Origin: Verrucomicrobiota bacterium
Lineage (GTDB): Bacteria > Verrucomicrobiota > Verrucomicrobiia > Opitutales > Oceanipulchritudinaceae
Assembly (NCBI GenBank): GCA_009908535.1
Contig: JAAAOD010000032.1
Span: 1-10,845, forward strand
Direction of reading: 5' to 3'
Length of the DNA: 10,845 nt
Under the pieces are notes generated by a model. That model ran no database searches. It had not been told where the DNA came from and saw only the letters and a program-made list of their open reading frames with translations. Position 1 is the first letter of the stretch; the number at the start of each line of letters is the position of its first letter. Below are positions 1 to 6,312 of the stretch, piece by piece. A program made the position numbers and the translations under genes.

Positions 1-49
1 GACCCCCCCCACGTTTTGCCTTTTTACGGGACCGCTGATGCCCGTGTCG

Positions 50-124
50 GCTCCCATAGTGTAATGGATAACACGCTGCCCTCCGGAGGCAGAAATCGGG
101 GTTCGAATCCCTGTGGGAGTGCCA
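50..124 (+). tRNA. tRNA-Arg (anticodon CCG)
   Basis: The sequence folds into a full cloverleaf. The 7-bp acceptor stem GCTCCCA/TGGGAGT has one terminal G-U pair. The D-stem is GTGT/ACAC and the anticodon stem is CTGCC/GGCAG. The loop CTCCGGA places anticodon CCG at 83-85. The T-arm carries the invariant TTCGAAT loop. The discriminator is G, followed by an encoded CCA at 122-124. The loop CTCCGGA within CTGCC/GGCAG is typical of bacterial tRNA-Arg(CCG), which reads CGG codons. The tRNA stands alone, with 49 bp of upstream sequence visible and no promoter I would defend. The convergent DUF2264 gene ends 6 bp away. Confidence 0.97.
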
Positions 125-130
125 CGGTGC

Positions 131-2074
131 CTACTCGATCACCGGCAGAGCCGCGTGCCGGAGGTCCCATTTCCCGAGAACGGGATGGACCAGCTGCCAG
201 TGGCCTTTCCTGAGGGATTCGGCCTCCCACGGGGCGCCGTTTTCCTCTGCTTCCCCTGACCAGTACAAGTGGGCGAGGAAGGTCTCCCCTTCGCGTTCAC
301 CGGTGGCGAGGTAGGCGAGGAGGTGGTAGGGATGATTGAGGTGGCGACGCGGGGAGGTGTCGTCAAGACGGCGGTCAAAGGCAAGGGTGTCGTAGCCGGC
401 GAGTGCCTGGAGGGCAGTGGCCTGCCGGCCGTTGCTGATGAAGGCGTACCGACGGCCTCTGGTTTCGGTGCGGAATTCCGGCCGCTCCGAACCAAGGGCG
501 AAGCCGCCCTGCTTGAGTACGGTCGGCTGATAGGTCTCCACATGGTGGATCACCAGCAGCCAGCCTTCTTTCCACCAGACATGGGTCTCCAAAGCCGTAT
601 TGAAATAGTCATTACGGTTACCGAAAGCGTAGCTGGCCGCGAGGTGGTCGCGGCCGATGGCGATGGGAATGGTGGGGTGCCGGCCGTAGCGTTTCTCTCC
701 GCCCGGACGCTCCGCGGTCAGGGCCGAATCAAGCGGATAGCGGTCGTTGTCCGGAGTGGTGAGAAATCCGATTCCAGAGCGGTAGGAAATTTTTCCCCAT
801 TTCCAGGCTCCGTACCGCCGGGCGGCACTGCGGGAACACCGGTTACCGGCATTGATCAATTCCACCGTGCCGTCGATGCCACGGATGACAAAGGCCGGCG
901 CCTCGACGACGCGGACGAAGTCACCTTTTTCGGCGGGCAGCTTTTCCTCTTCCACGGTCCAGAAGGGATGTTCCGGAGGCAGCAGCGTCATGAACAAGCC
1001 CTTCGCGGCCCAGTAGGGGGATCCGGCGCAGCTGTAGGGTTCGATGATGCCGTGGAATTCGTCCACCCATCCAAGGGAAAGCGCTCCCTGTTCCTGCTCA
1101 ATGGGTTTGTCGAGGAAGAACTCCAGGTTCTTGCGGCAGGTACGGCGCTTGTGGCCCAAGGGAAGGACGTCGAGTTCGTTCAGGGTGGCGAGGCCGAAGA
1201 TGCTCAGGCTGTTGAAGCGGTACGTGATGGAGCGACCGAAGGGAAGGTGACCCCCTTCCTCGGAGAAAAGCAGCTGGTAATCCCGGATGAATTCGCGCGA
1301 CCACGAACGCCACCGTTCCGCGCGTTCCGGGTCGTTCTCCCCGAAGCGCCATGCCCACCATAAGCCGTAGGTGTGAAAGGCGAAGGCGTTGTAATGGTCG
1401 AAGCTTTCATTGGTGCCGTCGAGGAACCAACCGCCGCCGTGGTGCATTTTCTCGAGCTGCTTGAAATAATAGTCGACTGTCGCTTTGTCCCCCCGCTCGC
1501 CGTAGCCGTATTCCCGCAGAAACTCCAGAGTCAGGATGCTGAAGAACATGTGGTTGTTCCAGTAGCGCGGATTGCCCCGCATCTGCCCGAGCCAGTCCGC
1601 CACCTGATCCTTTTCCTCCTCGCGCAGAGGGTCCCACAAATGCTCCCGGGCAACATCGAGCGCGATGGCGAGAAGGGCCATCTCCACGCCGTGCTGATGG
1701 TAGTTCGTCAGGTGGCCCCAGTATTGCTCATGCTCCGGGTCCGTACCGAGGATCAGGCCCTGACGAAACCATTCCGCCACCTTTTCCCGTTCGACGCCGT
1801 GGCGGTCCTTTTCCTCCGGGACCGCTTCCATCTGCAGCCAGAAAGCCGCCAGCAGGCTTGGACGGCTGTAGGCCTCCAGCCGGTCCGCCATCTCGCCGTG
1901 ATCGCTCGGAGGCCCGCTGATTGGCAGGCTCGCCTTTCCCCGCTCCATCAGATCGACCAGCGGGGCCACCATCCCCTGACACCACTGCTCGAATTGAACA
2001 TAACTTTCCGGCAGATCCGCGCGCAGCAGCGGGCCGCCAAGAAGAAGGGCGCAGAAGGCAAGGGTTTGCTTCAT
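131..2074 (-). CDS. Exported DUF2264 domain protein
   Basis: This 647-aa protein starts with a cleavable signal peptide (MKQTLAFCALLLGG..., likely cut after Ala19 in LLRA-D). The rest matches the DUF2264 family (PF10022): an alpha-helical, Trp/His-rich fold with motifs such as NPRYWNNHMFF, HHGGGWFLDGTNESFDHYNAF and GGHLPFGRSITYR, then a beta-rich C-terminal part. Members resemble (alpha/alpha)-barrel polysaccharide-active enzymes. From memory, some are assigned to a beta-glucuronidase glycoside hydrolase family, so a role on uronic-acid glycans is plausible but not proven here. The frame stays open 43 codons further upstream, but position 2074 is chosen because the signal peptide begins there. 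The Shine-Dalgarno sequence is weak (AGAAGA about 9 nt upstream). The gene is divergent from the DUF4412-like gene and stands alone. Confidence 0.9.
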   Translation of the reverse strand: MKQTLAFCALLLGGPLLRADLPESYVQFEQWCQGMVAPLVDLMERGKASLPISGPPSDHGEMADRLEAYSRPSLLAAFWLQMEAVPEEKDRHGVEREKVAEWFRQGLILGTDPEHEQYWGHLTNYHQHGVEMALLAIALDVAREHLWDPLREEEKDQVADWLGQMRGNPRYWNNHMFFSILTLEFLREYGYGERGDKATVDYYFKQLEKMHHGGGWFLDGTNESFDHYNAFAFHTYGLWWAWRFGENDPERAERWRSWSREFIRDYQLLFSEEGGHLPFGRSITYRFNSLSIFGLATLNELDVLPLGHKRRTCRKNLEFFLDKPIEQEQGALSLGWVDEFHGIIEPYSCAGSPYWAAKGLFMTLLPPEHPFWTVEEEKLPAEKGDFVRVVEAPAFVIRGIDGTVELINAGNRCSRSAARRYGAWKWGKISYRSGIGFLTTPDNDRYPLDSALTAERPGGEKRYGRHPTIPIAIGRDHLAASYAFGNRNDYFNTALETHVWWKEGWLLVIHHVETYQPTVLKQGGFALGSERPEFRTETRGRRYAFISNGRQATALQALAGYDTLAFDRRLDDTSPRRHLNHPYHLLAYLATGEREGETFLAHLYWSGEAEENGAPWEAESLRKGHWQLVHPVLGKWDLRHAALPVIE

Positions 2075-2085
2075 AATTATGAATC

Positions 2086-2109
2086 TTCTTTCGGGAGTTT
2101 TTTCTTTCG
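2086..2109. repeat. Short direct repeat in the DUF2264 gene leader
   Basis: The 8-mer TTCTTTCG occurs at 2086-2093 and again at 2102-2109, 16 bp apart, just upstream of the DUF2264 start codon. The spacing is about one and a half helical turns. It may be a regulator site or chance in a pyrimidine-rich stretch. No convincing -35/-10 pair was found in the 121-bp divergent intergenic region (2075-2195). Confidence 0.3.
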
Positions 2110-2195
2110 ACCCTGGCGGGGCAAGGAAAATCCGGGGCTGAAGGAGGGTTGGATTTTTATGGGCGGCGGCGCGGTGGTTATGTTGGACTCCGGGC

Positions 2196-3038
2196 ATGAA
2201 CACGAAAAAGAAAACAAATCGCTGCCTCTGCCTCTTCGCCGGAATGCTCCTGCCGGCCGTCCTGAATGCCGGTTGGGTCTATGAGATGGAAAAGACGGAG
2301 GGGTCCGCGGAAGGAGAGCCGGAGACGATCCGGATGTATGTGCAGGGCGATCAGTTCGCCGTCGAGGACCCGACCGGGCACTCCATGATCTATGACCGGG
2401 CCTCCCATTCCATGAAGGTGGTGGATCACGGCAAGAAGCGCTTTACGGTCATCGACCAGGCCATGATCGAACGCATGAACCAGCGCCTCGATGAGGCCAT
2501 GGAGCAATACCAACAGGCGCTCGAGAAGGTCCCCGCGGCCCAGCGCGGCATGATGGAACGCATGATGAAGGAGCGGATGCCGCACCTCGCCGACGCGGAG
2601 GAGACGGCGGACCGGGAAACCAGCATCCGCAACGCCGGTGAGGCGAAGACGATCGGCGGTTACCGGGCGATGCTTGCCGAGGTTTTTGTGGATGGAGAAA
2701 AGAAAGGCGAATTCTGGACGGTTCCCTGGGAAAAACTGGAGGGAAGCGAGGAGGTCGCGGCCGCTTTCAAGGATTTCTCGGGCTTCATGGATGGAATGAT
2801 GAAGGCTCTCTCCCGCGGCCCGGCGGGCAATTTCATCGATGCGGGCGGAGGCGCGCAGAACCTTCTTCGCCAGATCGGCGAGCTGGACGGCTTTCCGGTC
2901 CTCACGCGCGCCTTCGGCGAACAGGAAAACCTGCTCAACGAGACGGTCCTGAAGGGCGTTGAATCCCGGGACATCGCAAGCCGGACCTTCCGCGTCCCCG
3001 ACGGGTACAAGCGCAACACCCTCGACTTCGGCGGCTGA
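2196..3038 (+). CDS. Exported DUF4412-like hypothetical protein
   Basis: This 280-aa protein has an N-terminal signal peptide (basic MNTKKK, hydrophobic core, likely cut after Ala25 in VLNA-G). Residues 27-85 show the pattern of DUF4412-type periplasmic proteins: a beta-rich start (WVYEMEKTEG), then YVQGDQFAVE, then a stretch in which the protein state is displayed and stored (MIYDRASHSMKVVDHGKKRF). Residues 145-180 (KTIGGYRAMLAEVFVDGEKKGEFW) fit the family's second half. Residues 88-131 form a Met- and charge-rich helical segment (MIERMNQRLDEAMEQYQ and RGMMERMMKERM) that could be a coiled coil. Function is unknown. The Shine-Dalgarno sequence is poor, but the start is fixed by the signal peptide. 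The gene ends 58 bp before the antitoxin gene and could be transcribed into it. Confidence 0.85.
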   Translation: MNTKKKTNRCLCLFAGMLLPAVLNAGWVYEMEKTEGSAEGEPETIRMYVQGDQFAVEDPTGHSMIYDRASHSMKVVDHGKKRFTVIDQAMIERMNQRLDEAMEQYQQALEKVPAAQRGMMERMMKERMPHLADAEETADRETSIRNAGEAKTIGGYRAMLAEVFVDGEKKGEFWTVPWEKLEGSEEVAAAFKDFSGFMDGMMKALSRGPAGNFIDAGGGAQNLLRQIGELDGFPVLTRAFGEQENLLNETVLKGVESRDIASRTFRVPDGYKRNTLDFGG

Positions 3039-3060
3039 GGAACGGTTGCCGACCGGGAGC

Positions 3061-3066
3061 TTGACA
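3061..3066 (+). promoter_or_regulatory. Possible -35 box of the toxin-antitoxin pair
   Basis: A perfect consensus TTGACA stands 30 bp before the antitoxin ATG. The only -10 candidate at 17-bp spacing is CATAGG (3084-3089), a poor match that overlaps the Shine-Dalgarno sequence. If used, transcription would start at about the ATG and give a leaderless mRNA. The hexamer may therefore be partly coincidental. Confidence 0.35.
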
Positions 3067-3070
3067 ATCA

Positions 3071-3098
3071 AAATACCATACGCCATAGGAAATACCAT
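3071..3098 (+). repeat. Exact 9-bp direct repeat over the antitoxin start (putative operator)
   Basis: AAATACCAT occurs at 3071-3079 and again at 3090-3098, with starts 19 bp apart. The second copy runs into the ATG at 3097. Toxin-antitoxin operons are usually autorepressed by the antitoxin or the complex binding repeats at the promoter and start region, so this is a good operator candidate. A related GCCAT lies between the copies. Confidence 0.45.
3087..3090 (+). promoter_or_regulatory. Shine-Dalgarno site setting the antitoxin start
   Basis: AGGA lies 6 nt before the ATG at 3097. The reading frame is open upstream to 2959, inside the preceding gene. This site and the SpoVT/AbrB homology starting at MKTIPMD together select 3097. 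Confidence 0.6.
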
Positions 3099-3369
3099 GA
3101 AGACGATTCCGATGGACCGGGCCGGGCGGGTGGTTTTGCCGAAGGAAGTCCGCCGCCGCCTTCATTTGCGGGCGGGGGACCGCCTGGAGGCGAACATCGG
3201 GCCGGACGGATTGACGTTGAAGCCGGTGCGGGCGGTCTCGGCCCGGCTGGTCCGTTCGGAGGGGCGCGTTTTCCGGGATGTCCCCGGAGTGGACGCAGAG
3301 ATGGCGGATTTCGAGCAGGCGATGGGTCGTGGTCGGGAAGAGCGCGACGACCGCGCCGGCGGCTTTTGA
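3097..3369 (+). CDS. AbrB/SpoVT-family antitoxin (VapB-like)
   Basis: This 90-aa protein has an N-terminal swapped-hairpin SpoVT/AbrB DNA-binding domain at residues 1-45. The hallmark is MDRAGRVVLPKEVRRRLHLRAGDRLE, with the G-R-V-V-L-P-K-E core, followed by the strand GLTLKPV. The acidic, less conserved C-terminal tail (residues 55-90) is where such antitoxins usually bind and block the toxin. The partner PIN gene begins 16 bp downstream, the standard antitoxin-first order. It is expected to neutralise the toxin and, with it, repress its own promoter; the AAATACCAT repeat over the start fits this. A lone AbrB-type regulator is unlikely given the neighbour. Confidence 0.88.
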   Translation: MKTIPMDRAGRVVLPKEVRRRLHLRAGDRLEANIGPDGLTLKPVRAVSARLVRSEGRVFRDVPGVDAEMADFEQAMGRGREERDDRAGGF

Positions 3370-3373
3370 GGAT

Positions 3374-3377
3374 GGAG
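3374..3377 (+). promoter_or_regulatory. Shine-Dalgarno site deciding the PIN toxin start
   Basis: GGAG lies 8 nt before the GTG at 3386 and favours that start over the in-frame TTG at 3380, which would be served by GAGG at 3368-3371. The frame is also open further upstream to an ATG at 3278, but that would overlap the antitoxin and add non-PIN sequence. Confidence 0.5.
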
Positions 3378-3385
3378 TATTGGCG

Positions 3386-3823
3386 GTGCGCTGTTTTTTC
3401 GACACGAGCGTGTTGGTGGCGGCTTCCGTTCGGCAGCATCCGCATTTCCATCGGGCGGACAAAGCGTTGCGTCGCTGCATAACCGGCGAGGACACCGGAC
3501 TTGTGCACAGCCAAAGTGTGCTGGAGTTTCATTCGGCCATGACCCAGTTGCCCAAAGGACTTGCCGTCCCACCGCTGGAGGTGAGGGCCATCCTTGAGGA
3601 GGGGATTCTGCGGCATGTGGAGTGCCGGACCCTGGTTCGGAAAAAGGTTGAAGAGGCGCAGCGACTTGCGGCTGAAGCGGGATTGATGGGCGGGATCGTC
3701 TATGACTTCTACCACCTGATCGCCGCTCGGGAAATGAATGCGGAGGTCGTCCTGACTTTCAATCTACGCCATTTTGAAGCGATTGTTCCGCCCGGAATGC
3801 CTTTTGTAATCCGAGAGCCTTGA
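3386..3823 (+). CDS. PIN-domain ribonuclease toxin (VapC-like)
   Basis: This 145-aa protein covers a single PIN domain, the Mg-dependent RNase fold of VapC toxins. It begins at once with the first strand FFDTSVLVAA (acidic Asp6). Then come Glu47 in SQSVLEFHSAM and Asp107 in GIVYDFYHLIAA. The last motif is LTFNLRHF, with Asn126 where many PIN domains carry a fourth Asp; the TFN/TWN-R-HF form is common in one VapC subgroup. Length is typical. The start is GTG at 3386 (M-R-C-F-F-D), with TTG at 3380 as alternative (147 aa). The gene follows the AbrB-type antitoxin by 16 bp, so the two almost certainly form one transcript. The RNA target, typically tRNA or rRNA for the family, cannot be read from the sequence. 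Confidence 0.87.
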   Translation: MRCFFDTSVLVAASVRQHPHFHRADKALRRCITGEDTGLVHSQSVLEFHSAMTQLPKGLAVPPLEVRAILEEGILRHVECRTLVRKKVEEAQRLAAEAGLMGGIVYDFYHLIAAREMNAEVVLTFNLRHFEAIVPPGMPFVIREP

Positions 3824-3839
3824 AAGGAAGGGTTATCCC

Positions 3840-3870
3840 AAAAAAAAGAACCCGCCCATGCGGGCGGGTT
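3840..3870 (-). terminator. Rho-independent terminator of the FAS1 protein gene
   Basis: Read on the minus strand, a 9-bp perfect GC-rich stem (AACCCGCCC/GGGCGGGTT, 4-nt loop) is followed by a C and a run of eight T. It lies 34 bp past the FAS1 stop codon. On the plus strand the hairpin has no T-run, so it is not a good terminator for the PIN toxin gene, though the stem could still stabilise that mRNA end. Confidence 0.9.
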
Positions 3871-3904
3871 CGTGAGGAGGGGGGCAAAGCGACCCTCGAA
3901 AGGG

Positions 3905-5197
3905 TTATTCTGCCGGAGGTGTAATGACGGTGTCGATCAGGTGCACCACCCCGTTGGAGGTGTTGATATCCGTCTGGATGATTTGTGCTCCCTCGATGAA
4001 TACATTGCCATCCTCATCGGCAGTGATTTCGGCCATGTCGCCGTTGGCCATCTGGACCATGCCGGGGGCAACTTCGCTTTCGTAGACACGGGCTCCGCTG
4101 ACGACGTGGAAGAGGAGGATGTCCTGCAGTGTAGCGATATTTTCATCCATGAACAGGTCGTCGAGGGTTTCCTGCCCGAGGGCCTCGAAGGCGGAATTGA
4201 CCGGTGCGAACACGGTGAAGGGACCGTCGCCGCGGAGGGTTTCCACGAGTTCAGCCTCGGTAAGAGCCGTGGCGAGGCTGCTCAGCCCGGCGCCGATGGC
4301 GGTATCGACAATGTCGGCGGGCGGAAGGAGGACGGTGTCGATCACGTGGATAAGGCCGTTAGAGGTTTCGAGGTCGGCCGTCTGCACCATGGATTCGCCG
4401 TTGATCATGACGCCGAAGGGCGTCACGTCGAGACGGAGGTCGGAACCGCCGACGGTGGTCAGGTACTTGGTGGAGGCTTCGCCGGAGAAAAGGTCGTCCA
4501 CATCGAGGCCGAGATCGGCGGCGGAGAGTTCGCCGGGAACGACGTGGTACAGCAGAATGTCCGTCAGCGCCGGCAGGGAATCGGGATTGTTCAGAAGATC
4601 GTCGAGAGTAGCGGAATCGAGCTTCCCGAAGGCGGTATCGGTGGGAGCGAACACCGTGAAGGGACCTTCGCCCTGCAGCGTGCTGACAAGGTCGGCGGTG
4701 GTCAGCGCGGTGGCGAGGGACGTGAAGTTACCCGCGGCGATCGCGGTCTCGACGATGTCGTTGACCGTGCGGTCGGAGAGCAGAACCGTGGAGGCGTCGG
4801 CGGGATTGAAGAAGACGCGCGGCGTCGCCTCCGGACCCTCAATGCCCGGGAGAAAGGCGAGCCAGAAGGATTCGGCATTGTTTAAAATATAAAAGTACGG
4901 AAAGACCTCGCGGTTGGTGTAGATCCAACCGTGGAAATCGTCCCCGAGGGCATCGACGTTCTGGTCGTAGAGCCAGACATCCTGTCCGCTGGAAACGAGA
5001 TACAGGCTGCCATGCTCGGCATGGTCGATGAAGCCGGTGGTGGACAGCCCGCCGTCCGGCGTGAAAGTGCCGATCCAGTTGGTGAAGGATCCGTCCCCGT
5101 TGTCGGTCGCATCGGAAAAGGCCGACGAGGTGTCCTGACCGAACACCAGCGCGCCGGCGGCGAAGAAGCTGATAAGAGTAAGAATTTGTTTTTTCAT
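3905..5197 (-). CDS. Exported protein with Trp/Tyr-rich module and two FAS1 domains
   Basis: This 430-aa protein has a signal peptide (MKKQILTLISFFAAGALVFG, cut near residue 20). Residues 36-131 form an aromatic-rich module (NWIGTFTPDGG, DHAEHGSLYL, DVWLYDQN, FHGWIY, VFPYFYIL, FWLAFLPG, RVFFN). I recognise this style from secreted verrucomicrobial proteins but have no named family for it. Two fasciclin domains follow. FAS1-1 spans about 144-292, with TVFAPTDTAF at 181-190, LLYHVV, and SNGLIHVIDTVLLP at 279-292. FAS1-2 spans about 295-428, with TVFAPVNSAF at 328-337, LLFHVV, and SNGVVHLIDTVITP. The two are clear duplicates. FAS1 domains mediate adhesion in the cell envelope or matrix. The start at 5197 is set by the signal peptide and an AGGA site. 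No sortase or lipid anchor is seen, and the protein is very acidic. Confidence 0.93.
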   Translation of the reverse strand: MKKQILTLISFFAAGALVFGQDTSSAFSDATDNGDGSFTNWIGTFTPDGGLSTTGFIDHAEHGSLYLVSSGQDVWLYDQNVDALGDDFHGWIYTNREVFPYFYILNNAESFWLAFLPGIEGPEATPRVFFNPADASTVLLSDRTVNDIVETAIAAGNFTSLATALTTADLVSTLQGEGPFTVFAPTDTAFGKLDSATLDDLLNNPDSLPALTDILLYHVVPGELSAADLGLDVDDLFSGEASTKYLTTVGGSDLRLDVTPFGVMINGESMVQTADLETSNGLIHVIDTVLLPPADIVDTAIGAGLSSLATALTEAELVETLRGDGPFTVFAPVNSAFEALGQETLDDLFMDENIATLQDILLFHVVSGARVYESEVAPGMVQMANGDMAEITADEDGNVFIEGAQIIQTDINTSNGVVHLIDTVITPPAE

Positions 5198-5205
5198 ATT
5201 GGATT

Positions 5206-5209
5206 TCCT
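5206..5209 (-). promoter_or_regulatory. Shine-Dalgarno site setting the FAS1 protein start
   Basis: AGGA on the minus strand lies 8 nt before the ATG at 5197. The frame is open 62 codons further upstream, but without a signal peptide at its start, so this site helps fix the shorter form. Confidence 0.6.
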
Positions 5210-5215
5210 TTGTTG

Positions 5216-5264
5216 GGATTCGCAAAAAGGGTACTCCTCCAGCGGCAAAGGTTTCCGCGAATCC
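5216..5264 (-). repeat. Inverted repeat in the FAS1 gene leader
   Basis: GGATTCGC at 5216-5223 and its exact complement GCGAATCC at 5257-5264 are separated by 33 bp. In the minus-strand transcript they would form an 8-bp stem with GGAGGAG exposed in the loop, ending 18 nt before the FAS1 ATG. It could be a regulator-binding palindrome or a 5'-UTR structure. The rest of the 169-bp divergent region (5198-5366) shows no firm promoter. Confidence 0.35.
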
Positions 5265-5366
5265 GGTAAAGGGAATGCAGGCGCGGGTGAGCGGTAGACA
5301 TGTGCTGTTGAATGGTCGGACCTTCCCGCACTGGACTTTTCGTTTTCTCTTCCCTGTCCTTGCGGC

Positions 5367-6302
5367 ATGGAAGCAGTGAACACGGTTCTGCCGATTCTTC
5401 TGATTCTGGGGCTTGGTGCGGCCCTGACGGCGTCCGGCTTCCTCTCCGGGGCTTTCTCCGCCGCCTTGAACCGCGTCGTCTACTGGGTGGCCTTGCCGGC
5501 CCTGATCATCGCCAAACTATCGAGCGCCCGCTTCAGCGGCGAATCCCTTCCCGTCCTGCTGGGCGTTTTCACCGCGGCGACCCTGCTGACCGCGCTGCTG
5601 GCCGCGGCCGGTTGCCGCTTTCTCGGCGTGACCCGTCGCGACAGCGGAACGGTCGTGCAAGGGGCCTTTCGCGGCAATCTCGCCTACATCGCCATTCCGA
5701 TCCTCGCCTACAGCTTTTCCGATCTTCCGAGGGCGGAGCAGGCAAGCGCGCTCAGCCTTGCCTTCATCGTTCTCGGACCCGTGATGCTTCTCTACAATAT
5801 CCTCGCGGTGTATTTCCTGCAACGCAGTGATGCCGACGGAGCCCGGATCGGCGCGAGGCTGCTCTTTGGCCGCATGGCGAAGAATCCGCTCATTCTCGCC
5901 GCGCTGCTTGGCCTTCTCCTCAATCCGCTGACCGGGCCCTTGCCGGTTCCGTTGAACCGTACCCTGGAAACTCTCGGTCAGCTCGCGATTCCCGGGGCCC
6001 TTCTCTGCATCGGTTCCTCCCTCAGCCGGCTGAACCTGCAGGGCAACAAAACGGCCATCGTGGTCACTTCCCTGATAAAGGTGGCCGCCGTACCTGTTTT
6101 CGTGGCCCTGCTGGCGATGCCCTTTTCCCTTGGAGAGATCGAATTGCGGCTCCTGCTCATTTTCGCGGCGGCCCCGACGGCGGCGGCCTCGCATGTCATG
6201 GCGGTCGAAATGGGCGGCAACGAGGACCTTGCCGCCGGGACCATCGCCGTCAGCACGCTGCTTTCGCCGCTGAGCCTCGTCCTCGTGTTGATCCTTGTTT
6301 GA
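5367..6302 (+). CDS. AEC-family permease (auxin efflux carrier type)
   Basis: This 311-aa integral membrane protein matches the AEC family (PF03547) in length and layout. About ten hydrophobic segments run as two five-helix halves around a central cytoplasmic loop (about residues 150-172, with LQRSDADGARIGARLLFGRMAKNP in pieces). Family motifs include VYWVALPALI near residue 38, GAFRGNLAYIAIPIL near 99, RMAKNPLILAALLGLLLN near 168, and LLIFAAAPTAAASHVMAVEMGG near 264. Bacterial members export or import organic acids or amino acids such as malate and malonate; the substrate cannot be told here. The ATG at 5367 gives a normal N-terminus, but no Shine-Dalgarno sequence is visible. The gene is divergent from the FAS1 gene and ends 10 bp from the convergent protease homologue, with no terminator in the gap. 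Confidence 0.93.
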   Translation: MEAVNTVLPILLILGLGAALTASGFLSGAFSAALNRVVYWVALPALIIAKLSSARFSGESLPVLLGVFTAATLLTALLAAAGCRFLGVTRRDSGTVVQGAFRGNLAYIAIPILAYSFSDLPRAEQASALSLAFIVLGPVMLLYNILAVYFLQRSDADGARIGARLLFGRMAKNPLILAALLGLLLNPLTGPLPVPLNRTLETLGQLAIPGALLCIGSSLSRLNLQGNKTAIVVTSLIKVAAVPVFVALLAMPFSLGEIELRLLLIFAAAPTAAASHVMAVEMGGNEDLAAGTIAVSTLLSPLSLVLVLILV

Positions 6303-6312
6303 GGGCGCGGAC

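Noticed and set aside
24..43. Possible minus-strand terminator left of the tRNA (ACGGG/CCCGT stem)
   Set aside because: In the minus direction the stem is followed by AAAAA, not T, so it does not fit a rho-independent terminator.
50..124. tRNA-Arg as attachment site of an integrated element
   Set aside because: No second copy of the tRNA 3' end was noticed in the window, and IntI enzymes do not use tRNA genes.
269..2284. Two long plus-strand open frames (364 and 303 codons)
   Set aside because: Both are antisense to the DUF2264 gene, which has a signal peptide and family motifs; neither shows a domain.
2178..3098. A 306-codon minus-strand open frame
   Set aside because: It is antisense to the DUF4412-like exported protein, which has a clear signal peptide and family pattern on the plus strand.
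3872..4885. A 337-codon plus-strand open frame
   Set aside because: It is antisense to the FAS1 protein; composition is Gly/Val/Glu-rich and reflects the complement of the repeated FAS1 domains.
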